NCBI GenBank assembly: GCA_030591405.1
Contig: JAUVBC010000019.1
Coordinates: 1-13,178 of the forward strand
DNA length: 13,178 nucleotides
Direction: 5' to 3'
Source: Candidatus Zixiibacteriota bacterium
Lineage (GTDB): Bacteria > Zixibacteria > MSB-5A5 > GN15 > PGXB01
This document shows positions 1 to 6,201 of this stretch, in pieces; the stretch's first letter is position 1; each line of letters opens with the position of its first letter. The notes under the pieces were generated by a model. It searched no databases. It worked only from the letters and a program-made list of their open reading frames with translations, and was not told the DNA's origin. The translations under genes were made by a program, and so were the position numbers.

Positions 1-372
1 AAGTTCCTTTCTCGGCATAGCAGGCAGGTTGAGCATTCTGAAGATTGTTTCCTGACCGCCGGCGCCAAGAATATATCTGGTGAAGGGTCGTCCATATTTT
101 TTGACATAATCATTTATTTTATTGGTTATATAATTTTGTCCAACCTCTTCATCTTTTATTGATGCCGGTATATATATTTTAGTTACGTCGAGCAGATGCG
201 AAAAGAAACCGAGCTTTTGTACGGTCGCCATTTGAACGCTGTCAGGATCAATAACCAATGAGATGGTTCTTAGAAAACCGAGGCGTCTTCTGAGAAGTTT
301 GGCACACCTATGACCGACCTTTGTAAAAAGTGCAGCAGGACTGCCTTCGATATTTTGTTTTTCTTTTGACAT
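1..372 (-). CDS. PilM/GspL-like pilus assembly protein, N-terminal part (runs off left edge)
   Basis: Reading leftward from an ATG at 372, the frame stays open for 124 codons to the window edge, so only the N-terminal third or so is present. Residues 94-124 (GRPFTRYILG...LNLPAMPRKEL) match the part of PilM where a strand is followed by an R-x-x-x-LP-x-M-x-x-x-EL signature. PilM is an actin-fold cytoplasmic protein that links the pilus ATPase and platform to PilN/PilO. The segment at residues 38-51 (SLVIDPDSVQMATV) sits where PilM normally has its first phosphate-binding loop (DIGSSSxK type), but glycine and lysine are missing, so nucleotide binding may be lost, as in GspL cytoplasmic domains. 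It lies 21 nt after the second pilin gene and in the same frame as it. No good ribosome binding site is visible; a GTG three codons upstream (381) is an alternative start. Its position in a pilus operon supports the call. Confidence 0.7.
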   Translation of the reverse strand, partial: MSKEKQNIEGSPAALFTKVGHRCAKLLRRRLGFLRTISLVIDPDSVQMATVQKLGFFSHLLDVTKIYIPASIKDEEVGQNYITNKINDYVKKYGRPFTRYILGAGGQETIFRMLNLPAMPRKEL

Positions 373-393
373 AGTAGCCACAACGCGTAGTAA

Positions 394-870
394 TTAAAAT
401 GTAACAGTTATATTCGGCGTCAGGCTGGTTGAGACGACTGTTCTGGCGCCGGAATTATAACTATAAAGATTTTCCCATGAATCATAAAGAAAGTTAATCT
501 CGGAACTATCCAGATACGGTCCGTTCCAGCCTAATCTGGTAAATTTGTCATAGCTGGAAATAGAATCAGGTTTTCTTACCAGATCTAACAGGTTTGTGGG
601 GGGGTATCCAATATCACCTTCGAACCCGCGACTAATAAATTGACCGCCTGCCGTAACTTGCGGGTCACCAATAATAGCAGTCTTAATTCGTCGAATCTCC
701 TCCCGAGTTGCATTAGCTTTAGCTTCTTCTGTAAGAGTTCCGAATTTTGGTATCGCCACCGCCGCAACGATCCCAAGAATGATAATTATAATAACTAATT
801 CAATCAGGGTGAAGCCGACTTCTGAACGCCATTTTTGGGTCCCTGCTATCGGTTCACTCAACCAATCCAT
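394..870 (-). CDS. GspG-like type IV pilin / pseudopilin
   Basis: This 158-residue prepilin has a long leader (residues 1-19), a G|F prepilin peptidase site at 19/20, glutamate at mature position 5 (FTLIE) and a very isoleucine-rich hydrophobic helix (residues 20-41). The C-terminal half resembles major pseudopilin GspG: a YPPTNLLDLV segment (89-98), then GWNGPYLDSS (114-123), then DSWENLYSY (130-138), which corresponds to the D-P-W-G-N-P-Y motif of GspG. After processing by a PilD-type peptidase it would be built into a pilus or pseudopilus in the inner membrane and periplasm. Its ATG shares an A with the TAA stop of the preceding pilin gene (TAATG), and a purine-rich AGCGGAGAA lies just upstream, so translational coupling is likely. 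The leader contains two acidic residues and is longer than the usual 6-10 residues. A run of seven Cs (598-604 on the plus strand reads G7) lies in the coding region. The pilin class is certain; the GspG assignment is probable. Confidence 0.88.
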   Translation of the reverse strand: MDWLSEPIAGTQKWRSEVGFTLIELVIIIIILGIVAAVAIPKFGTLTEEAKANATREEIRRIKTAIIGDPQVTAGGQFISRGFEGDIGYPPTNLLDLVRKPDSISSYDKFTRLGWNGPYLDSSEINFLYDSWENLYSYNSGARTVVSTSLTPNITVTF

Positions 871-1298
871 TACCAGTTATTTTCTCCGCTTCCGGAGGTG
901 TTTGGCCAAAGTTCGCCGGTTGCGGCATTGTATGCCCAACCGCCTCTGGCACCGACTATGTTTCCTTTGACAACGCCGGTGACAATACTGTCAGGGGCAT
1001 TGGCTTCAAGCTGAAATGGATTTTCGGGGATAGAGTGTTCCATTACGGTACCAATGGTTTCAAGGTCAATCTGTGCCGGCCATACAGCGGTGCCGGTTTG
1101 AACTGCCTGGGTGGCATAAAAAATCGCAATTCCTGATCTTAATCCGCCAAGCGCTGCTCTGGCTGATGCTTCTCTGGCTTCATCGGTAATATTGGTATAT
1201 CTGGGAATTGCAACTGCCGCGAGAATTCCGAGAATAACGATGATGATTACCAGTTCAATCAGCGTGAAACCGCGGTTGGAGGTTTTGGGAAATTTCAT
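870..1298 (-). CDS. type IV pilin (prepilin-type protein)
   Basis: This 142-residue protein has a short basic leader (MKFPKTSNRG), a prepilin cleavage site G10|F11, the FTLIE motif with glutamate at mature position 5, and a hydrophobic helix ending AAVAIPRY (residues 11-34). These are diagnostic of type IV pilins and pseudopilins. The C-terminal part (GGWAYNAATGELWPNT, about residues 120-135) matches a short beta-hairpin that closes many small bacterial type IV pilins. It is the first of two pilin genes and is the only one in the operon with a strong, well-placed ribosome binding site (AGAAGGAG at 1305-1312, 6 nt from the ATG). It also follows a 73-nt gap, whereas its neighbours overlap or are closer. 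This fits a major, highly translated subunit. Whether it forms a true surface pilus or a secretion pseudopilus cannot be decided here. Confidence 0.9.
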   Translation of the reverse strand: MKFPKTSNRGFTLIELVIIIVILGILAAVAIPRYTNITDEAREASARAALGGLRSGIAIFYATQAVQTGTAVWPAQIDLETIGTVMEHSIPENPFQLEANAPDSIVTGVVKGNIVGARGGWAYNAATGELWPNTSGSGENNW

Positions 1299-1371
1299 TG
1301 TATTCTCCTTCTAAATTTGATAAAATTCTTATGTAGTAAATATCGGTAAATCGTAGTAATTCTTTATAATT

Positions 1372-2586
1372 TCACTTTCTAAATGCAGAGATTAAGTTCC
1401 ACATGGGCAAAAAGATAGCAAGGGCGACAATTAAGACAAAGATGCCCAATACAATGGTCAAAATAGGTTCCAAAAGCGCCGTCAGGTGGCGTGATTTATA
1501 TTCGACTTCCTGCGTATAATGGTTTGCCACTTCGGATAACATTGATTCCAAAGCACCACTTTCGGTACCGATTTTTATCATTTGAAGGGCCATATCGGGA
1601 AAAAAATGAAGTTCTGAGGCAAGATTTTCTATTTCACGCCCCTCCCGGAACGATTCTGAGAGGATTTTGATTTCGGCGGATAATTGACTGTTTTTTATCA
1701 CCCCTGAAAGCGTTTCAAGCGCTTTGACGATTGGAATTCCGCTTGCAATCAATATTTGAAGCATATGCGCGAATCGGGCAATATTGCCTTTAATAATAAG
1801 ATCGCCGAAAATGGGAATATTTAAAAACATTTTGTCGAAAAACAACCTGCCCGAGGATGTGGAATATATTTTTTTGAGAATAAAGATCGTTATTACTATT
1901 CCGCCCAGAATTATTACCCAATAATTGCTCATAAAGTCATTGAGCCAGATCAACAGTTTGGTCGGTGCCGGAAGATCAGTTCCCATTTTTGAATAAAATC
2001 CGACAAATCGAGGAATAACAAATGTTATCAAAACTGCAAAGGCGCCAACAATCGCCAGCAAGACCATAACCGGGTATCTGACCGATGATTTGATCTGCCG
2101 ATTCAGTTCCATATCTTTTTCGAGCATAAAACTAAGTGAGTCGAGGATACTATCGAGCTTACCTGACAATTCACCGGCTGAGATGGCTGATCTGTAAATG
2201 CTGGGAAAGATATCAGGGAACTCGCCGAGAGCTTCAGAAAGTGATGTTCCCGATCTTATCAGGTCCCTGATTTTAGAAGTCGCCTTGTTGAAATATCCTT
2301 CGGCAGGACCAACTTTGATAATTGACAGGGCCCTTAGAATCGGGATTCCGGCTTTATAAAGGGTTGATAGATTACGGGTAAAAATGATAAGACTTTCATA
2401 CATTTTCCCCTTCATAAATCCAAACAACCCTGGTTTGGTCAATGAATCTATGCCCTTGATGTCAATCGGAATCAGGTTCTGTTCGGCCAGAATGCTGGCA
2501 ACTCTTTCGGGGCTATCGGCTTTAATAACTCCGGATTGTTTTTTACCAAATTGATTCCGAGCTTTATATGAAAATGTATCAGACAT
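1372..2586 (-). CDS. pilC: type IV pilus / T2SS inner-membrane platform protein (PilC/GspF family)
   Basis: This 404-residue polytopic membrane protein is the platform on which pilin subunits are assembled; it contacts the hexameric ATPase. Length and layout are typical of the family: an N-terminal cytoplasmic extension (F-x-Y-x-A-R-N start, residues 5-45), a first GspF domain (about 66-190) with the hallmark SAGELSGKLDSIL (136-148), membrane segments near 171-193 and 223-240, a second GspF domain (about 268-391) with IGTESGALESML (339-350), and a last membrane segment near 372-396. The ATG overlaps the stop of the upstream ATPase gene by 8 nt (ATGTCTGA), which implies coupled translation and a stoichiometric partnership. 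Family membership is clear. The symbol pilC rather than gspF rests on the pilM-like neighbour, and the two systems are closely related. Confidence 0.93.
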   Translation of the reverse strand: MSDTFSYKARNQFGKKQSGVIKADSPERVASILAEQNLIPIDIKGIDSLTKPGLFGFMKGKMYESLIIFTRNLSTLYKAGIPILRALSIIKVGPAEGYFNKATSKIRDLIRSGTSLSEALGEFPDIFPSIYRSAISAGELSGKLDSILDSLSFMLEKDMELNRQIKSSVRYPVMVLLAIVGAFAVLITFVIPRFVGFYSKMGTDLPAPTKLLIWLNDFMSNYWVIILGGIVITIFILKKIYSTSSGRLFFDKMFLNIPIFGDLIIKGNIARFAHMLQILIASGIPIVKALETLSGVIKNSQLSAEIKILSESFREGREIENLASELHFFPDMALQMIKIGTESGALESMLSEVANHYTQEVEYKSRHLTALLEPILTIVLGIFVLIVALAIFLPMWNLISAFRK

Positions 2587-4318
2587 TTATCGAGACCCTT
2601 TGTTTCGACATCTCTGCAGAAACGGTGCCTTCGCCGATTGATGAAACTCTTAGCAATTCTTCAAGGCAGACAGTGCCATCGATAACTTTTTCTATGCCCG
2701 ATTGAAATAGAGGACGATAACCCCGCTCATACGCATAATTTCTTATTTTAACCTCTGAGATTCCCGAGATTATCATTTCGGCGATTTTCTCATCAACTTC
2801 AATTAGCTCATAAATCCCGGTTTGCCCCATATATGAGGTCATCCGGCATTTATTGCATCCGACGCTTTTTCTAAACTTGATATCAGTGGGAAGGCTTTGA
2901 TAATGAGCAAGTCTTAAATGGACATCGGTCGGTTCGTATTCTTCAAGGCAATGCGGGCAGTTGGTTCTGAGTAGTCGCTGGGCCAAAACTCCCTTTATGG
3001 CCGAGGCAACCAGATAACTTTCTATTCCCATATCGGCCAGTCGGGCAATACTGCTGGGAGCATCGTTGGTATGCAGGGTAGAAAAAACAAGATGACCGGT
3101 TAAGGCGGCACGAATCGCCATTGAAGCTGTTTCTGCATCACGCATCTCACCGATCATTATAATATCCGGGTTTTGCCGGAGAATTGAACGTAATACTCTG
3201 GCAAAAGTGAGTCCTGCTTTTTCATTGGTCTGCACCTGATTGATCATCGGTAATGAGTATTCGACCGGATCTTCGACGGTAATAATATTTTTTTCCGACG
3301 AGTTTATTTCCTGCAGGACTGAATACAGTGTGGTTGTCTTTCCGCTTGAGGTTGGACCGGTGATCAGTATCAATCCTTCTTTAACATGAATCAGGTTTTC
3401 CCATTTTTCCAGAATAGATTCGGAGAAACCAAGTTGTCCCAGACCAATATTCAGGACTCGTTTATCAAGGATACGGATGACAATTTTTTCGCCATTAATA
3501 GTTGGTAAAGTAGATATTCTCAAATCGATATCATAACCGTCAACTCGCATCATAAGACGGCCATCCTGCGGAAGCCTTTTTTCTGAAACATCCATATTGG
3601 CAGCGACCTTGATACGAGATATGATTTCTGACTGAAGATTTTTGGGGGGAGAGGCCTCTTTTTTCATAATGCCATTGATTCGATAACGAATGCGGAGGAC
3701 ATTTTCATCCGGTTCAATATGAATATCTGAAGCCTTTGCCTTTACGGCAGTTGTTATAAGAAGGTTAACGAGCTTGACAACCGGCGTGTCCTGTTCGGCG
3801 ATGGTAGATTCATCAATAGCGGTTAAGGCAATATCCTTTTCGGCTGCCCCCGGATATTCGCCAATGACATCATTCATTGAATCGGCTACCGAGTAATATT
3901 CATCTATCGCTTCGGCAATTTCGCTTGCAGAGGCAATAACTCGTTTAATGTCAAATTTAGTCAGATATTTTAACTCATCGATAGCTATGATATTCAGAGG
4001 ATCAGCCATCGCCACGGTCATCATATCGCCGATTTTAAAGACAGGTATCAATTCATACCTTCGGGCAAGTTCAACCGGGACTTTTGATATGATACGCGGA
4101 TCAATGACGAGTGATTTCAACGATATTTTTTGAATGCCGAGTCGATCTGAGATAGCATCTGAAAGTTGATCTTCAGAGATCAGTTTTTTATCAACCAGTA
4201 TTTGACCCAGTTTCCCGCCTGAATTATTCTGCTCTTCAAGGGCGGAATTGAGTTGTTTGGTGGTGATTAATCCTTTGGCAATAAGGATATCGCCGATTTT
4301 TTTTCGTAGCGTATTCAT
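2579..4318 (-). CDS. pilB: type IV pilus / T2SS assembly ATPase (PilB/GspE family)
   Basis: This 579-residue cytoplasmic hexameric ATPase drives pilin polymerisation. Residues 1-60 form a MshEN-type N-domain with two helical repeats (KIGDILIAKGLITTKQL and KLGQILVDKKLISEDQL); in some relatives this domain binds cyclic di-GMP, though lysine here replaces the arginine usually found before the (L/I)G pair. The catalytic part has an Asp box (ITVEDPVEY, 346-354), Walker A (GPTSSGKT, 321-328), Walker B (DIIMIGEMRD, 385-394) and His box (GHLVFSTLHTND, 408-419). A four-cysteine zinc motif is complete (C454, C457, C488, C491), as in PilB/GspE and unlike PilT. It is first in the operon, overlaps the platform gene by 8 nt and is divergent from the Omp85-like gene. 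No Shine-Dalgarno sequence precedes the ATG. Length is normal for the family and nothing is missing. Confidence 0.95.
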   Translation of the reverse strand: MNTLRKKIGDILIAKGLITTKQLNSALEEQNNSGGKLGQILVDKKLISEDQLSDAISDRLGIQKISLKSLVIDPRIISKVPVELARRYELIPVFKIGDMMTVAMADPLNIIAIDELKYLTKFDIKRVIASASEIAEAIDEYYSVADSMNDVIGEYPGAAEKDIALTAIDESTIAEQDTPVVKLVNLLITTAVKAKASDIHIEPDENVLRIRYRINGIMKKEASPPKNLQSEIISRIKVAANMDVSEKRLPQDGRLMMRVDGYDIDLRISTLPTINGEKIVIRILDKRVLNIGLGQLGFSESILEKWENLIHVKEGLILITGPTSSGKTTTLYSVLQEINSSEKNIITVEDPVEYSLPMINQVQTNEKAGLTFARVLRSILRQNPDIIMIGEMRDAETASMAIRAALTGHLVFSTLHTNDAPSSIARLADMGIESYLVASAIKGVLAQRLLRTNCPHCLEEYEPTDVHLRLAHYQSLPTDIKFRKSVGCNKCRMTSYMGQTGIYELIEVDEKIAEMIISGISEVKIRNYAYERGYRPLFQSGIEKVIDGTVCLEELLRVSSIGEGTVSAEMSKQRVSINV

Positions 4319-4330
4319 ATATGTAAACTT

Positions 4331-4339
4331 ACTATATCA
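4331..4339 (-). promoter_or_regulatory. candidate extended -10 promoter for the pilus operon
   Basis: Reading the minus strand, TGATATAGT (4339 to 4331) matches an extended -10 box: TG, one base, then TATAGT, which differs from TATAAT at one position. No convincing -35 lies at standard spacing, which is acceptable for extended -10 promoters. Initiation about 7 nt downstream would fall only a few bases before the ATG at 4318. That would give a nearly leaderless mRNA and agrees with the missing Shine-Dalgarno sequence. This is inferred from motif match only. Confidence 0.3.
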
Positions 4340-4369
4340 GTAAATCGGTTGATTGGGTGCAAACCTTTA

Positions 4370-4397
4370 TTGGAGAATTCGTTGAATTGATTATATT
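4370..4397 (+). promoter_or_regulatory. candidate promoter for the Omp85-like gene
   Basis: TTGGAG (4370-4375), 16 nt, then TATATT (4392-4397, five of six matches to the -10 consensus). Initiation near 4404 would give a leader of about 55 nt before the proposed start at 4459. The -35 is weak (three of six). The two divergent promoters would lie within about 60 bp of each other. Confidence 0.25.
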
Positions 4398-4447
4398 TTG
4401 GTGCCGATAGAAGAATAATTGTTGCCGATGAGGAGTATTTTGAATTT

Positions 4448-4451
4448 GGAG
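4448..4451 (+). promoter_or_regulatory. ribosome binding site that points to an AUU start
   Basis: GGAG lies 7 nt before an ATT codon at 4459. No ATG, GTG or TTG is in frame between the upstream stop (4441-4443) and the signal-peptide coding region. This spacing therefore supports ATT as the initiation codon of the Omp85-like gene; an ATA at 4453 is too close to the GGAG. Confidence 0.45.
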
Positions 4452-4458
4452 AATAAAA

Positions 4459-6069
4459 ATTAAAAATATAGTTCTCAGATTAAACGGATTATTCTTTTTC
4501 CTGATATTTGTTTTACTAAATATTGGTTTGGCCAGTATAGCCAGGGCGGAAGATAATGCTCAAGATGGCGTTGTAATTGATTCGATTATTATTGAAAACG
4601 GCGATATTTTTGATTTAACCCTGCCTGAAAACAAATTTTGGATATTCAAGCTGGCCAACAAATTACATCTGAATACCAAGAAACATGTTATCGGACGAGA
4701 ATTGCTTATTGAAAAAGGCGACCTCTTTTCTCGAAAATTGGCCGATGAATCCGAAAGAAATTTAAGGTCACTTTCATATTTGTTTGATGCGCAGATTGAG
4801 ATAACCAAAACTGAAAATGGCTCGAATCTGATGAAAGTGTCAACCTCCGATCGCTGGACATTGGCCGGCGGACCGACAATAAGCCGCAAATCGGGCCAGA
4901 CCATTTATCAGTTTGGTTTTGAAGAGCTAAATTTTCTTGGATATGGACAAAGAGTTTCATTCGACTATTTTATTCGTGAATTTGAAGAAAACTACATTCG
5001 GGCATCTTTTTATGAACGGCGGCTATTTGGTTCAAGATTTGGTTTAAATTCCTATTATAATGGCGAACCGGAAATCGGAAGTAAAAGTATTAGTGTCGTC
5101 AAGCCGCTATTTTCACTGAATTCAAAATTTGGTTATGGTGTTAGTTTTACAGATATTGATCGGAAAGATAAGTATTATACTTCCGAAGTTGAATTTGCCA
5201 GAAACAGATTTGTAAGTAAAGAACTTGGATTATCTGCCGCCTATCGCTTTGGGGACTATCAGAATAAAATTAGTATCGGTTTTGCCTATAATTATAAAGA
5301 TATAAATATCTCAGAAGACACACTTTTTTTTCCTGATTTCTCATTTAATTTTCCTGTCGACAGTATCTATTCCAACTATCTGATTAGTTTCACAGCCACA
5401 AGTTTTAATTACATAAAGGCCAGAAGGATAAACAGAATGAACCTTCCTGAAGATCTTTCTTTGGGAATACAGGCCGGAATTTCATCTGGTTATGCCATTG
5501 ATGCCGGAACAGACCGCAGGCTTTATAGAACGATGTCATTTTCGGGTGGATATTCGGGCAAGTTCGGCTCAAATCTGATATTTTTTAACTTTCTTCGGAC
5601 TTTTTGGTATAAAGGGGGAATCGACTACAGGAAAACGACAAATCTTTCGATAAGATATTATAATAGAACTATTTCCTGGCTGACGCCGTCTGTTTTGGCC
5701 CTTTATTTGGAAGATTGGCGTAGTGATGGACAGGAAGTTTTATACTTGGGTGAAAACAGCGGAATGCGAGGATATCCCCGATTTTATACCGAAGGGGAGA
5801 AGTTATTTCGGGTAAATATTGAGAATAGATTTTTTACCGGAATTAAGATGCTTTCGGCAGAATTTGGAATAACGCAGTTTTTGGATATGGGTCAGACTTG
5901 GTCAGAGGGTGAGAGGTTTGAATTGAAGCAAATTCTATGGACGGTTGGGTGTGGAATAAGAATTGGGACCGAACGGGTTTCCAATGCTGAAATGATAAGA
6001 ATAGATTTAGCCTATGCTGGAAAGATAAAAAATTGGCAAATATCTTTTGGTGTTGGTCAGTATTTATAA
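4459..6069 (+). CDS. Omp85/BamA-superfamily outer-membrane protein with one POTRA domain
   Basis: From an ATT start at 4459 the product is 536 residues: a signal peptide (basic start KNIVLR, hydrophobic FFFLIFVLL, cleavage after ARA near residue 30), one POTRA-like domain (about 38-130, with FSRKLADESERNLRSLSYLFDAQIEI-type helix and strand), then a beta-rich barrel (about 135-536). LGENSGMRGYP (430-440) matches the conserved RGY/RGF loop motif of the Omp85 superfamily. Such proteins insert or translocate proteins at the outer membrane. With a single POTRA and about 400 barrel residues, this is much shorter than BamA (usually five POTRAs) and nearer to short FhaC- or TamA-like forms. Its substrate is unknown. 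A conventional start is available only at TTG 4528 (513 residues), but that start cuts away most of the signal peptide. It is divergent from the pilus operon. Confidence 0.75.
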   Translation: MKNIVLRLNGLFFFLIFVLLNIGLASIARAEDNAQDGVVIDSIIIENGDIFDLTLPENKFWIFKLANKLHLNTKKHVIGRELLIEKGDLFSRKLADESERNLRSLSYLFDAQIEITKTENGSNLMKVSTSDRWTLAGGPTISRKSGQTIYQFGFEELNFLGYGQRVSFDYFIREFEENYIRASFYERRLFGSRFGLNSYYNGEPEIGSKSISVVKPLFSLNSKFGYGVSFTDIDRKDKYYTSEVEFARNRFVSKELGLSAAYRFGDYQNKISIGFAYNYKDINISEDTLFFPDFSFNFPVDSIYSNYLISFTATSFNYIKARRINRMNLPEDLSLGIQAGISSGYAIDAGTDRRLYRTMSFSGGYSGKFGSNLIFFNFLRTFWYKGGIDYRKTTNLSIRYYNRTISWLTPSVLALYLEDWRSDGQEVLYLGENSGMRGYPRFYTEGEKLFRVNIENRFFTGIKMLSAEFGITQFLDMGQTWSEGERFELKQILWTVGCGIRIGTERVSNAEMIRIDLAYAGKIKNWQISFGVGQYL

Positions 6070-6110
6070 GGCATAGATGAGCGTCTGGCAATGGATTAGG
6101 TGATTGTTAC

Positions 6111-6138
6111 TTGACAAATAGGCAAAAAGACTTAAATT
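6111..6138 (+). promoter_or_regulatory. candidate sigma-70-type promoter of the dockerin protease gene
   Basis: A perfect TTGACA (6111-6116) is followed after 16 nt by TAAATT (6133-6138, four of six matches to TATAAT) in an AT-rich stretch. Initiation near 6145 would leave a leader of about 55 nt. This suggests the gene at 6202 is transcribed apart from the Omp85-like gene, which ends 42 nt upstream. Confidence 0.5.
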
Positions 6139-6201
6139 ATAAGTAGCAGGTATAAAATCGGCCAAAATACTACTATTACCAACCTGTAAGGACAAGGTTT
6201 T

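Noticed and set aside
386..1361. CGTAGTAATT at 386-395 and again at 1352-1361, in two gaps of the pilus operon
   Set aside because: A 10-base match between two sites is expected many times by chance in 13 kb; no symmetry or third copy was found.
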